From positions 62,001 to 126,000 of the forward strand of contig NZ_VLKW01000003.1 in the NCBI RefSeq assembly GCF_007830495.1: 64,000 nt of DNA. Direction: 5' to 3'. The stretch is from Pseudoduganella flava. GTDB taxonomy: Bacteria; Pseudomonadota; Gammaproteobacteria; Burkholderiales; Burkholderiaceae_D. The translations under genes were made by a program, and so were the position numbers. Under the pieces are notes generated by a model. That model ran no database searches and was not told where the DNA came from. It was given only the letters and a program-made list of their open reading frames with translations. This document shows, piece by piece, positions 51,730 through 60,688 of the stretch. How positions within the stretch are numbered: position 1 is the stretch's first letter; each line of letters starts with the position of its first letter.

Positions 51730-53898
51730 ATGTTTCCTCTCTCATCTGTCACCGAGGCTTCCGGCATGGCCCAGGTGTACGGCACCGGCAATGCCGCCGA
51801 TGCCGCCGCGGTGCGGTCCAGCGCGCCGCCGAGTTCCGACGTCGACGTGTCCTCGCTTGGCCAGTTCATGGGCACGCTCGCGCTGTCGCAGAAACGGCTG
51901 GGCGAACTGGCCGCCGCGGCCGGCGGGCGCGATCCCGCCGCCGAGCTCGACGAGCTGGGCACCGCTGCCGGGGAACTCGTCGAAGCGTTTAACGTGGGCC
52001 GCGCCGTCGATACGCTGGCGCCGCCCTCCGGCGAGCCATTGCCGGCGCGGGCACTGGCCGGCCAGCTGACGCAGGCCTTCGACGGCCAGCGCGCCGACCT
52101 GGCGCGCATCGGCATCGACCTCGCGCCATCCCTGTTGGGCGACGACGGCGAGATGCTGGCCGTCGACAGCGGCCGCCTGCTCGCCGCGTTCCAGGCCGAT
52201 CGCCAGGGCACGCTGGACACGCTGGCGCGCGCCGCCGGCACCTTCGGGGAAGCAGGCAGCGCCCTCGCGCAACAGCAGGAGATTCCCGCGCAGGCGCCGG
52301 CGAATGCGCCCAACCTGCCGCCTCCCGCGGTCAGCGATGCGGCATTGCAGAATGCATTGCGCGACACCAGCACTGTCCAGTCGAATCAGCCAAACCCGCC
52401 CAACCAAACCGGCGACGATGCCGGCCAGCGCCCCGAAGCACCGCTGGCCGCCGGCTCCGGCACACCCGCCGCGTTCCTAAACAACCAGGCCGCCGAGCTG
52501 ACGGCAGCGCAGGCCCGCAACAGCGCCACCGGCGCGTTGGGCCCGGCGCGCGACGACGACCGCACCGTGCAGCCGACCGCGCAACGCGTCAGCGGTGCCA
52601 CCGGCGAAGCACAGGCCAATCCGGTGCCCGCGGCGCCCTCACCGGCCGCGTCGCCGGAACAGGCGAATGCCGCCGCGCTGGCGCGGCAGCTTGCCGCGGA
52701 ACGGCTGGCCGAGGACCGCGCGGCCGTTGCCGCGAATGCCGAGGCGCGGCGCCGGCAGACGGCGCTGGACGACCGGCTGGCCGCCGATCGACTACTGCAG
52801 GCGCAGCGCGACGAGCAGGCCCGCATCGATGCGCAATTGCTGGCCGAGCGGCAGATCGCAGCGAATCAGGCCGCGCTGACGCAGCAGGAACGCCAGGCCG
52901 CCAGCCGCCTCGACCTGACACGCCAGGCCGCCAACGCGGCGCTGGCCGCGCAGGATGAGACGGCGACGCAGGATCAGCGCCTGCAGGAAGCGCGCGCCGC
53001 GGCGACGCGCCAGCTGACCAGCACGCGCGAGGAGGACGCGGCCGCCCAACGGCTGGCGGACCGGCTCGACGATGCGCGCCGCACGGCCGCCCAGCAGCAG
53101 ACGCTGACGCAGGCCGAACGCCTGGCCCAGGACCGGTTGCTGGCCGCACGCCGGGCCGCCGCTGGGGAAAGTGTCGCGTCGCAGGAGGATGCGCTGCTGG
53201 ACCGCCGCCTGGCCCAGGCCCGGCTCGACGCCCAGCAGCAGGTGGATGCCGCGCGCCAGGCCGTCGCGCAAGCGGCGGTGGCGGAAACGGAACGCCAGCA
53301 GGATGCGCTGCGCACACTGCGCGACCAGGGCGCGGCACGCGCCGAGGACATCCTGCAGCAGCAACGCATCGCGCTGCGTGCCCAGCAGGCGGCAGCCGCT
53401 GCCGGGGCGGGCACGGCGGCCGGCGCGACAGCACGTACCGGCATGGCGAACGAACAGGCGGCGGCCGGCGCGGCGGCCGATGCACAAATCGCCGCCAGCG
53501 CGGCTGCCACGACCACGGTGGATGCGGCTGCGCGGGCCCAGGCAGCGGCCGATGCGGCGGCAATGGCACAGGCTTCGCTGTCCACCCCGGCCAATCCCGC
53601 CACCGGCATCACGGCGGGCGGCACGCCGACGGCGGCGGGCGCCACCGCGACGGGTACGCCGGCCGGGACGACGCCTGGAACCGCTCCGGGAACCGCGCCC
53701 GCGGGTGCGGCCGCCAGTGCGAACAACGCGGCGCCGCCGAATGCGGCCGATCCGTCCGTTGCGGCGGCGATCGCCGCGCAGCGGCTGGCGGGCGGCATCG
53801 CCGGTGGCGGCGGTCCGGGTGCCCCGGCGCCGGTGCGCAACGAAATCAATCCGCCGGTGCGGCCGGTCACGCGTACGGGCAACGCGCCGCAGGTGTGA
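51730..53898 (+). CDS. Ala/Gln-rich coiled-coil protein of unknown function
   Basis: 722 residues and no recognised domain. Residues about 1-190 are mixed helical with a DLAPSLLGDDGEML-type segment. Residues about 200-300 are Pro/Asn/Ala-rich. Residues about 310-560 are a long Ala/Gln/Arg/Asp-rich coiled region with irregular repeats such as QAERLAQDRLLAARRAA and AQRLADRLDDARRTAAQQQ. The tail is Gly/Pro/Thr-rich low complexity ending PVRPVTRTGNAPQV. No signal peptide or transmembrane helix. GGGGG precedes the ATG. It is divergent from the DUF883-like gene. Codon use is GC-rich like its neighbours; coding is supported by length and start site. Confidence 0.6.
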   Translation: MFPLSSVTEASGMAQVYGTGNAADAAAVRSSAPPSSDVDVSSLGQFMGTLALSQKRLGELAAAAGGRDPAAELDELGTAAGELVEAFNVGRAVDTLAPPSGEPLPARALAGQLTQAFDGQRADLARIGIDLAPSLLGDDGEMLAVDSGRLLAAFQADRQGTLDTLARAAGTFGEAGSALAQQQEIPAQAPANAPNLPPPAVSDAALQNALRDTSTVQSNQPNPPNQTGDDAGQRPEAPLAAGSGTPAAFLNNQAAELTAAQARNSATGALGPARDDDRTVQPTAQRVSGATGEAQANPVPAAPSPAASPEQANAAALARQLAAERLAEDRAAVAANAEARRRQTALDDRLAADRLLQAQRDEQARIDAQLLAERQIAANQAALTQQERQAASRLDLTRQAANAALAAQDETATQDQRLQEARAAATRQLTSTREEDAAAQRLADRLDDARRTAAQQQTLTQAERLAQDRLLAARRAAAGESVASQEDALLDRRLAQARLDAQQQVDAARQAVAQAAVAETERQQDALRTLRDQGAARAEDILQQQRIALRAQQAAAAAGAGTAAGATARTGMANEQAAAGAAADAQIAASAAATTTVDAAARAQAAADAAAMAQASLSTPANPATGITAGGTPTAAGATATGTPAGTTPGTAPGTAPAGAAASANNAAPPNAADPSVAAAIAAQRLAGGIAGGGGPGAPAPVRNEINPPVRPVTRTGNAPQV

Positions 53899-53968
53899 GG
53901 CTTTTGCTTGCCCCCGTCGCGAGAACGTGGATAATTCACGCAACTCGACAATGACGACGGGAGACACG

Positions 53969-55108
53969 ATGAAGTACAAGCCGATGCAGTACACACGCCT
54001 GGCGCTGGCCCTGGCGCTGGCGGGCCTCGCAGGCACCCCCCTGGCCCAGGACACGGTGGTGAGGATCGGCCACAGCGGCCCGCTGTCCGGCGCCCAGGCG
54101 TTCTCCGGCAAGGACAACGAAAACGGCGCCCGGCTGGCGATCGAAGAGCTGAACGCGAAGCCGATCACGGTCGGCGGCAAGAAGGTGAAGTTCGAACTGG
54201 TGTCGGAAGACGACCAGGGCGATCCGAAGGCGGGCGTCAACGTCGCGCAGAAGCTGGCCGATTCCGGCATCCGCTACGTCGTCGGGCCGTACAACTCTGG
54301 CGTGGCGATTCCCGCCTCGCGCGTGTATGCGAACGCCGGCGTCGTCGTGGCCAGCGTCGCGTCGAACCCGAAGCTCACGCAGCAAGGCTACAAGAACCTG
54401 TTCCGCGTGAACGCCAGCGATACGCAGCTGGGTTCGAAGATGGCGCTGTACGCGGCCAAGGAACTGAAGGTGAAGACGGTGGCCGTGATCGACGACCGCA
54501 CCGCGTTCGGCCAGGGCCTCGCCGAGGAATTCAAGAAGCAGGCGCGCGCTTCCGGCATGACGGTCGCGGGCCATGAATACACGACGGACAAGGCGGTCGA
54601 CTTCACGTCCATCCTGACCAAGCTGCGTTCGAAGAACGTCGAAGCGATCTTCTTCGGCGGCTACGCGCCGCAGGGCGGCCCGATGGCGCGGCAGATGCGC
54701 CAGCTGGGCATCAAGGCGAAGCTGCTGGGCGGCGACACGATCTGCACGTCCGAGATGGGCAAGCTGGGCGGCGACGCCGTCGGCGCCAACGTGCTGTGCT
54801 CGCAGGGCGGCGCCCTGCTCGACAAGGCCGCCAGCGGCCCCGCGTTCAAGGCGAAATTCAAGAAGCGCTTCTTGGCCGAACCGGACGTCTACGCGGCCTC
54901 GTACTACGACGCCGTCAACCTGTTCGCCAACGCGATGCAGCAGGCGAACTCCGTCGACCCGGCGAAGGTCAGCGGTGCCATTTCCAGCGGCTCGTACCAG
55001 GGCGTTGCCGGCACCTACGCGTTCGATACGAAGGGCGACATGAAATCGTCGCCGGTCACGATCTTCACGTTCAAGGCCGGGCAGCCGAGCGCAATCACAA
55101 GCTACTGA
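53969..55108 (+). CDS. branched-chain amino-acid-type ABC transporter substrate-binding protein (orphan)
   Basis: 379 residues. Signal peptide (LALALALAGLAGTPLAQ) and a type I periplasmic-binding fold: VRIGHSGPLSGAQAFSGKDNENGARLAIEELNAK, YVVGPYNSGVAIPASRVYANAGVVVAS, KTVAVIDDRTAFGQGLAEEF and YAASYYDAVNLFANAM are characteristic of LivJ/LivK. GGGAG precedes the ATG. No permease or ATPase genes of the system are in the window, so it must work with a transporter elsewhere. Ligand not predictable. Confidence 0.9.
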   Translation: MKYKPMQYTRLALALALAGLAGTPLAQDTVVRIGHSGPLSGAQAFSGKDNENGARLAIEELNAKPITVGGKKVKFELVSEDDQGDPKAGVNVAQKLADSGIRYVVGPYNSGVAIPASRVYANAGVVVASVASNPKLTQQGYKNLFRVNASDTQLGSKMALYAAKELKVKTVAVIDDRTAFGQGLAEEFKKQARASGMTVAGHEYTTDKAVDFTSILTKLRSKNVEAIFFGGYAPQGGPMARQMRQLGIKAKLLGGDTICTSEMGKLGGDAVGANVLCSQGGALLDKAASGPAFKAKFKKRFLAEPDVYAASYYDAVNLFANAMQQANSVDPAKVSGAISSGSYQGVAGTYAFDTKGDMKSSPVTIFTFKAGQPSAITSY

Positions 55109-55124
55109 GAGACCCGTACTACAC

Positions 55125-55175
55125 CTCAGCCCGTGTCCACCTTGGGGTCAACCCCGTTTTCGGACACGGGCTGAG
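55125..55175. repeat. perfect 14-bp inverted repeat after the binding-protein gene
   Basis: CTCAGCCCGTGTCC (55125-55138) is the exact reverse complement of GGACACGGGCTGAG (55162-55175). The 23-base centre contains GGGGT-CA-ACCCC. It can form a strong hairpin and might end transcription of the binding-protein gene; no T-run follows. Related in its centre to the palindromes at 31.5 kb. Confidence 0.8.
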
Positions 55176-55206
55176 CCGTGACGCATGCCTTTTATGGCTG
55201 GGCTCG

Positions 55207-55325
55207 TGTCCCCTGGTGCCAGGCACGAAGGGACATCTATGGCTCAGCTTGTGTCCCCTGGTGCCTGGCACGAAGGGACATTTATGCCTCAGCTTGTGTC
55301 CCCTGGTGCCTGGCACCAAGGGACA
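55207..55325. repeat. three RAYT-linked REP palindromes, 40 kb from the RAYT gene
   Basis: 29-base units at 55207-55235, 55252-55280 and 55297-55325 with TGTCCCCTGGTGCC and AAGGGACA arms, the same unit as at 14.5 and 15.6 kb. Spacing is regular: each start is 45 bases after the previous one. They lie between convergent genes, where REP copies usually accumulate, and are followed after 25 bases by the cytochrome gene end. Confidence 0.9.
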
Positions 55326-55350
55326 CGAACTCGGCAGTATTGGCGACGGT

Positions 55351-56136
55351 TCAGCGGCTCGCGTAATACCGCGCCAGCGCCGCTACTTCCTCGTCGCTGA
55401 GGTTGCGCACTGCGTTGCGCATCTGCGAATTGACGTCGTTGTGCCGGCTGCCTTCGCGGAATGCCAGCAGTTGCTGGCGCAGGTAGGATTCGGGCAGGCC
55501 GTCCAGCCATGGCGACGCGGGCTTTTTCACCTCGATCGTGTGGCACGACGCGCAGGCGCCCACGTTGCGCACCGGGTCGCCGTTGCGCACCAGGCGCGGC
55601 GTGGCCTGGTCCACCGGGTCGGACAGCCGTTCGCGCGGCAGGTAGGCGTAATACGCGGCGAGGTCGCGCATGTCCTGGTCCGACAGCTCTTCCACCAGCG
55701 GACGCATGATCGCGCTTTGCCGGTGCCCCGACTTGTAGTCGCGCAGCTGCTTGTAGGTCGCCGCGGCCACCTGCCCCGCCAGGTGCGGCGTCCCGGCCGG
55801 GCTCATGCCGCGCGCGCCGTGGCACATCGTGCAGCGCATCGCCAACGTGGCGCCGCGGCCGATCGATGCGTTGTCGGCCGGCGCCATCATCTGCGCCATC
55901 ACGATCACTTCGCTGGGGCCCTTGCCCGTTTCGCCCAGCCCGGGGCTGAAGTACGCGCCCGGTACGCCGGCGGCCCGGCAGATCGATTCCCACAGCGACA
56001 GCATCGTATCCCGCGCGTGCGAGCGCGGCACCCACACGAAGCCGATCAGCGCGGCCACCAGCGCGATGCCGACCAGCGCCAGCACGCTGCGCGTGAACCA
56101 CGGATTCTTCAGCGAGAACGTCTTCACGTCGCTCAT
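55351..56136 (-). CDS. membrane-anchored di-heme cytochrome c (c4-like)
   Basis: 261 residues. N-terminal transmembrane anchor (SVLALVGIALVAALIGFVW), then two haem-binding motifs, CTMCH and CASCH, about 85 residues apart, each in a cytochrome c domain. Each half has the WAIM/helix pattern of c4 proteins. Start overlaps the stop of oxidase subunit I (ATGA), last gene of the six-gene operon. It probably hands electrons to the oxidase or docks other cytochromes. Confidence 0.9.
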   Translation of the reverse strand: MSDVKTFSLKNPWFTRSVLALVGIALVAALIGFVWVPRSHARDTMLSLWESICRAAGVPGAYFSPGLGETGKGPSEVIVMAQMMAPADNASIGRGATLAMRCTMCHGARGMSPAGTPHLAGQVAAATYKQLRDYKSGHRQSAIMRPLVEELSDQDMRDLAAYYAYLPRERLSDPVDQATPRLVRNGDPVRNVGACASCHTIEVKKPASPWLDGLPESYLRQQLLAFREGSRHNDVNSQMRNAVRNLSDEEVAALARYYASR

Positions 56137-57782
56137 GGCTGGCTCCCGATCGGCACGGCCGGCACGGACGTCTGCGGCAGCGCCATCAGCTGGCTGATCG
56201 GATAGCCGTAGTTGACGATCGACAGGCCGATCATCAGCGCCAGCCAGATCGCATAGCCGTTCAGCGCGGCCGGCGTGCGCTCGGTGTGCACCGTCTGGCT
56301 GAACGTGAATTCTGGCAGCGTGACGAGCGTGCTGCGGTGGCCGCGCGCCAGCACCAGCAGGAACAGCACGCCGGAGGCCACCAGCAGCAGGCCGCCGATG
56401 AACGTCATGATGACGGTGATCGCTTGCGGCGCGATGTCCGGATGGCCGTAGTCGAAATAGGCCATCCGGCGCGGCATGCCGAGGATGCCCGTCACGTGCC
56501 ACGGGAACGTCAGCACGATCATGCCGACGAACCACAGCCACAGCTGCCAGCGCATCGCGCGGCCGTTCTTCAACTCGCGCCCCGTCAGGTGCGGCCACAG
56601 GTCATAGGCGACGGCGAAATACATGATCACGATCGCGCCGCCGAAGATCAGGTGGAAGTGCCCCGTGATCCATTGCGTGTTGTGGACGGCGAAGTCCAGC
56701 TGGTAGCTCATGTTGATCAGGCCACCGGCGCCGCCAAAGCCCAGCAGGATGAACGAGAACGCCACCGCCAGCATCATCGGGTTATGCCACGGCAGCCGCT
56801 TGACCCAGCCGACGGCACCCGTGCCGCCGCGCAGCCGCCCCGCGATCTCGACGGACGCGGTGATCGTGAAGATCGTCAGCAAGGTCGGTACCGAGACAAG
56901 CCCCGTGAACACGGCATGCAGGAACTTCACGCCCGAGCCCACCTGCGGGTCCTGGAACAGGTGGTGGATCCCGATCGGCATCGAGAACACGAGGAACAGG
57001 ATGAATGACAGGCGCGCCATCGTGTCGCTGTACAACCGCCCGCCGATCGCGCGCGGCACCAGCGTGTAGAACGCGATATACGCCGGCATCAGCCAGAAGT
57101 AGACGATCGCATGCAGCGTCCACGAAAAGAACACGCGCGCGAGGCCCGCATCGATCGTGCTCTTGAAACCCAGCGCCACCGGCATGATGAGGAACAGGAT
57201 CTCGATGGCGGCGCCCAGCGACGTCCACGCCCACAGATAGGCGCCGGCCGTGTTGGCGAACATCGCGAGCGGCACCGTCTGCCCTGGATGAGCCTTGCGC
57301 CACGCATGCAGGTTCACCGACATCAGCGCAACCCAGATCCACGAGCCGACCACGACGAGCACCACGCCGATGTAGTAGAACGCGTTGCCGATCAATGGCG
57401 GATAGAACGTGTACAGCACCGACGCAAGGCCCATCGACACGGGGATCATCGCGGTGATCGTGCCGACGACGACCAGGCCGAAGCCCGTCCAGGCCCAGCG
57501 CTTGCCGATCAGCGATTGTTTCAGCGCCAGCTCGACGATCGCATAGCCGAAGCCCATCGCCACGAGCGTCGGGAACACATAGCCCATCGCGGAACCGTGC
57601 GCGGTGACGGAGCGGTAGTACAGCTCCGGATTGCCGATCCAGTCGCGCAACGGGCTCCGGATGTACATCTGCCACTCGCCCAGCAGCAGTGCAACGAAGA
57701 ACGCGACGAACGCGATCCAGAAATGCGCCAGCACGAGGCGGCGCGTATCCGTACCCATCCCGGTGCCCATGCCGGCCCCCAT
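56133..57782 (-). CDS. ba3-type cytochrome c oxidase subunit I
   Basis: About 549 residues, 12-13 transmembrane helices. Haem/copper region includes SVTAHGSAMGYVFPTLV, FFSWTLHAIVYFWLMPAY (His-Val-Tyr-type cross-linked site region) and WITGHFHLIFGGAIVI. These fit the ba3/CbaA-like B family. Start choice is uncertain: ATG 57782 or 57770 (with GGGGG in front) fit a 10-20 base gap after subunit II, while ATG at 57824 would overlap subunit II and has no binding site. Terminal oxidase reducing oxygen with proton pumping. No subunit III is present. Confidence 0.85.
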   Translation of the reverse strand: MGAGMGTGMGTDTRRLVLAHFWIAFVAFFVALLLGEWQMYIRSPLRDWIGNPELYYRSVTAHGSAMGYVFPTLVAMGFGYAIVELALKQSLIGKRWAWTGFGLVVVGTITAMIPVSMGLASVLYTFYPPLIGNAFYYIGVVLVVVGSWIWVALMSVNLHAWRKAHPGQTVPLAMFANTAGAYLWAWTSLGAAIEILFLIMPVALGFKSTIDAGLARVFFSWTLHAIVYFWLMPAYIAFYTLVPRAIGGRLYSDTMARLSFILFLVFSMPIGIHHLFQDPQVGSGVKFLHAVFTGLVSVPTLLTIFTITASVEIAGRLRGGTGAVGWVKRLPWHNPMMLAVAFSFILLGFGGAGGLINMSYQLDFAVHNTQWITGHFHLIFGGAIVIMYFAVAYDLWPHLTGRELKNGRAMRWQLWLWFVGMIVLTFPWHVTGILGMPRRMAYFDYGHPDIAPQAITVIMTFIGGLLLVASGVLFLLVLARGHRSTLVTLPEFTFSQTVHTERTPAALNGYAIWLALMIGLSIVNYGYPISQLMALPQTSVPAVPIGSQP

Positions 57783-57795
57783 GTCACCCGTGCTC

Positions 57796-58365
57796 TCAGC
57801 GCGCAACACAGCTTGCCCTCCCATTGGCGGCCATCGCCCGCGCGAACTCGTTCTGCTCGACCACCTTCACGCGCGCCCACATCGCCGCGTGGCCGATGCC
57901 GCAGAACTCGTGGCACGGCATCAGGAATTCGCCGCTGTCCTTGAAACGGGTAGCGAAGTTCGAGATGTAGCCCGGCGCCAGCATCATGTTGACGTTGGTG
58001 TGCGCGACCGAGAAGCCGTGCACGACATCGGAACTGGTGGCACGGATGCGCACCGGCGTATCCTTCGGCACCAGCAGACATTGCGGCGTGAACGCATACT
58101 GGCTGGCCAGCAGCCGCACCGTGACCGAGCCGTCCGCCTCGCGCGCCGTACCCAGGTTCGACTCGACGAACTCGCCGGACAGGTGCAGCGTGGCGGGGTC
58201 GATCGTCTCCATCCGCGTCGGCGGCATCAATGCCCAGTGGATGCTCATGTACGCCACCATCCCCGTCAGGAACAGGATGATCGCGCCGACGATCCACGCC
58301 CAGCGCGCTTCCGCGCGCGCGGCGGTGGCGTGGGCATCGTGCGCCCCTTGGTTCGCGGCGGCCAT
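57796..58365 (-). CDS. cytochrome c oxidase subunit II, CuA-bearing
   Basis: 189 residues. One transmembrane helix (WAWIVGAIILFLTGMVAYMSI) and a cupredoxin domain with CuA site: His in DVVHGFSV and CHEFCGIGHAAM (two Cys, Glu carbonyl, His, Met). Short form typical of ba3 oxidases, with one helix. Shine-Dalgarno GGAGGGG lies in the end of the upstream small gene, and the ATG is three bases past that stop, so the two are coupled. Accepts electrons from the c-type cytochromes of the operon. Confidence 0.95.
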   Translation of the reverse strand: MAAANQGAHDAHATAARAEARWAWIVGAIILFLTGMVAYMSIHWALMPPTRMETIDPATLHLSGEFVESNLGTAREADGSVTVRLLASQYAFTPQCLLVPKDTPVRIRATSSDVVHGFSVAHTNVNMMLAPGYISNFATRFKDSGEFLMPCHEFCGIGHAAMWARVKVVEQNEFARAMAANGRASCVAR

Positions 58366-58368
58366 CGC

Positions 58369-58536
58369 TTACGCCCCTCCCCGCGCGAGGAACACGAACA
58401 GGTAGAACGCCAGCCAGATCGCCAGCACGATCGCGACCGCCGTGCCGGCCACGGCGAACGCGCCGGTGGGCCCGCGCGCGACGATCGCCTCGACGCGCTG
58501 CTGCTGGTCCGGGGTCTCTTGCGGTTCGGCGAACAT
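58369..58536 (-). CDS. 55-residue membrane protein of the oxidase operon
   Basis: Small single-helix protein (MFAEPQETPD start; helix AVAGTAVAIVLAIWLAFYLFVFL; ARGGA end) between the three-haem cytochrome and subunit II genes. AGGAG precedes the ATG, and the stop is three bases before the subunit II start. Size and position resemble the small subunit (IIa-like) found in ba3 oxidases, but sequence does not show it directly. Missed easily because of its length. Confidence 0.75.
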   Translation of the reverse strand: MFAEPQETPDQQQRVEAIVARGPTGAFAVAGTAVAIVLAIWLAFYLFVFLARGGA

Positions 58537-58544
58537 GCTCTCTC

Positions 58545-59825
58545 CTATTCCAGGGTGGCGGAACGCAGCGTGTTGACGTCGCGCGTGCCGACCGCACCGG
58601 CGCGGTTGCCCCACGCGTTGCGGATGTAGGTGACGACGGCGGCGATCTGCGCATCGGACAGCTCGTGCGCGAACGGCGGCATCCCGTACGGCATCGGGTT
58701 CTTGCGTGTGCCGGGCGGGTAGCCGCCGTTCAGCACCATCCGCACGGGGTTCACCGCCGACGTCATCGTGATCGACTGGTTGTTCGCCAGCGGCGGATAG
58801 TGCGGCAGCTTGCCGCGGCCCTGCTCGCCGTGGCACGTGGCGCATTTGTCCGCGTAGACGCGGCGGCCTTCCGCGAACATCTGGTTCGCGTCCGCGCGCA
58901 GCGGCGCGTTGCCGGCCGCGGGCGCCGCCGGCTGGTCGCCCGGCAGCGTCTTCAGGTAGACCGCCATCGCGCGGATGTCTTCGTCGGACATGTACTGCAG
59001 GCTGTTGTAGGTCACCTCGGCCATCGGTCCATACACGGTGCCGCGGTGCGACACGCCCGTCTGCAGCAGGTCCATGATGTCCTTGATGTCCCAGTTGCCG
59101 AGGCCCGCTTCCGCATTGGACGTGAGCGATGGCGCATACCAGTTCTGCATCGGGATCAGGCCGCCGCGGAACGCCTGCTCGTCCGACGAGCCGCCCAGCG
59201 CGTTGATCGGCGTATGGCACATCGCGCAGTGTCCCAGCCCCTGGACCAGGTAGGCGCCACGGTTCCACTCGACCGATCTGGAACGGTCCGGCCGGTACTC
59301 GCCTTCCTCGAAGTACAGCGTGCGCCAGCCGATCAGCAGCGCGCGGTTGTTGTACGGGAAGCGCAGGTCGTGTTCGCGCGAAGGCTGGCGCACCGGCGGC
59401 ACCGACCGCAGGTAGGCGAAGATCGCATCGCAATCGGCACGCGTGACCTTCGTGTAGCTGGCAAACGGCATCGCGGGGTACAGCAGCTTGCCGTCGCGGC
59501 CGCGGCCCGTGTGCATCATGTTGTAGAACTCGTCCGCGCTCCAGCGGCCGATGCCCGTTTCCGGATCCGGCGTGATGTTTGGCGAGTACAGCGTGCCGAA
59601 CGGCGTCGGCATCGGCCGGTTGCCGGAGAAGATCTTCGCACCGGGCACCGTGTGGCAGGCGATGCAGTCGCCCGCTTGCGCGAGATACTTCCCGCGTTCG
59701 ATCAGCGCTGCCGACGGCGCCGGTGCGCGCACACCCTGCGGCAGCGCGTTGGGCACGGCCAGCAGCGCGGCCAACAGCGCGGCCGGCGGCACAAGGAAGG
59801 CGAGATGGGACAGACGCAGGCGCAT
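58545..59825 (-). CDS. three-haem cytochrome c (alcohol-dehydrogenase-type subunit)
   Basis: 426 residues. Signal peptide then three CxxCH motifs: CIACH, CAMCH and CATCH, each in its own cytochrome domain. This fits the cytochrome subunit of membrane alcohol and gluconate dehydrogenases (NMMHTGRGRDGKLLYPAMPF is characteristic). AGGAGG precedes the ATG at 59825. No dehydrogenase gene is present, so here it probably feeds the oxidase directly from other donors. Confidence 0.9.
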   Translation of the reverse strand: MRLRLSHLAFLVPPAALLAALLAVPNALPQGVRAPAPSAALIERGKYLAQAGDCIACHTVPGAKIFSGNRPMPTPFGTLYSPNITPDPETGIGRWSADEFYNMMHTGRGRDGKLLYPAMPFASYTKVTRADCDAIFAYLRSVPPVRQPSREHDLRFPYNNRALLIGWRTLYFEEGEYRPDRSRSVEWNRGAYLVQGLGHCAMCHTPINALGGSSDEQAFRGGLIPMQNWYAPSLTSNAEAGLGNWDIKDIMDLLQTGVSHRGTVYGPMAEVTYNSLQYMSDEDIRAMAVYLKTLPGDQPAAPAAGNAPLRADANQMFAEGRRVYADKCATCHGEQGRGKLPHYPPLANNQSITMTSAVNPVRMVLNGGYPPGTRKNPMPYGMPPFAHELSDAQIAAVVTYIRNAWGNRAGAVGTRDVNTLRSATLE

Positions 59826-59827
59826 GG

Positions 59828-60586
59828 TCACCTCCTCGCTTCCTGGCTGCCGCAGGCCATCGGCAGATGGGGACCGCCCGGTTTCGCAGGCCGCACGCCT
59901 GGATCGACGGGCAGCGATGCGAGCCACGCGGCGACGGCCGCGACCTCGGGCTCCGTCAGGCTCGACGCGATCACCTGCATGCAGTCCGGTGCCACCGCCG
60001 TACGCACGCCGTAGCGCCACGCGCCAAGCTGCGCGCTGACATAATCGGCGCGCAGGCCCAGTAGGCCCGGAATGCCAGGCTCGCGCCCGTTCAGGCCCGC
60101 GCCATGGCAGCTGGCGCAGGCGGGGATCTTGCGGGCCGGGATGCCTTCGGTGACGATGCGGCGCCCATCCATCAGCTGCTGCGCCGGACGGTTGACGGCC
60201 GGTTGCTGCAATGGCGGCGGGTCTTGCTGGGCGAAGTACTGGGCCATCCGCATCAGGTAGGGTTCGGGCAGGTAGGCCAGCATGTAGTTCATCGGCAGGT
60301 ACTTGCGCCGCCCGTCACGGAACGCGACGAGCTGGTTGTACAGGTAACCGGCGGGCTTGCCGGCCAGGCGGGGGAAGTAGACGTTCTCGACACCGCGGCC
60401 CTGCACGCCATGGCAGCCGATGCAGGCACGCACGCGCTCTTCCATCGTGTCTGGGATGCGATCGGCCTGCGCCTGCGCATGGACAAGCGGCGGCACCTGC
60501 GCGGCGCACAGCGCAAGCACGGCGGTGACGGCGGCGCGCAGTGGCCGCGCCGCGGTGCTGCCGATGTTCTCGATTGCGCGATCCAA
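59828..60586 (-). CDS. di-haem cytochrome c, first gene of the oxidase operon
   Basis: About 252 residues. Signal peptide (AAVTAVLALCAAQVPPLVHA), haem motifs CIGCH and CASCH, c4/c553-like. The upstream ATG at 60604 includes the Shine-Dalgarno AAGGAGG within its first codons, so the TTG at 60586 with eight-base spacing is preferred. Two bases separate its stop from the next start. Starts the cytochrome/oxidase operon; a promoter is expected upstream of 60610 but none is clear. Confidence 0.8.
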   Translation of the reverse strand: MDRAIENIGSTAARPLRAAVTAVLALCAAQVPPLVHAQAQADRIPDTMEERVRACIGCHGVQGRGVENVYFPRLAGKPAGYLYNQLVAFRDGRRKYLPMNYMLAYLPEPYLMRMAQYFAQQDPPPLQQPAVNRPAQQLMDGRRIVTEGIPARKIPACASCHGAGLNGREPGIPGLLGLRADYVSAQLGAWRYGVRTAVAPDCMQVIASSLTEPEVAAVAAWLASLPVDPGVRPAKPGGPHLPMACGSQEARR

Positions 60587-60688
60587 TGCGGACACCTCCT
60601 TCACGGGCGTATGTAGCCCTTGTTGAAGCTGCGATAGTTGGTCGCTAAGGTAGCACGATGCCGCGTTACAGCGGCGTACGAATGACCA

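Noticed and set aside
55125..55175. An integration attachment site
   Set aside because: No integrase gene, tRNA or direct flanking repeat is nearby; it is treated as a hairpin repeat.
55207..55325. A CRISPR array at 55.2 kb
   Set aside because: Spacing is regular at 45 bases but only three units exist, the gaps are 16 bases, and the unit matches the RAYT REP.
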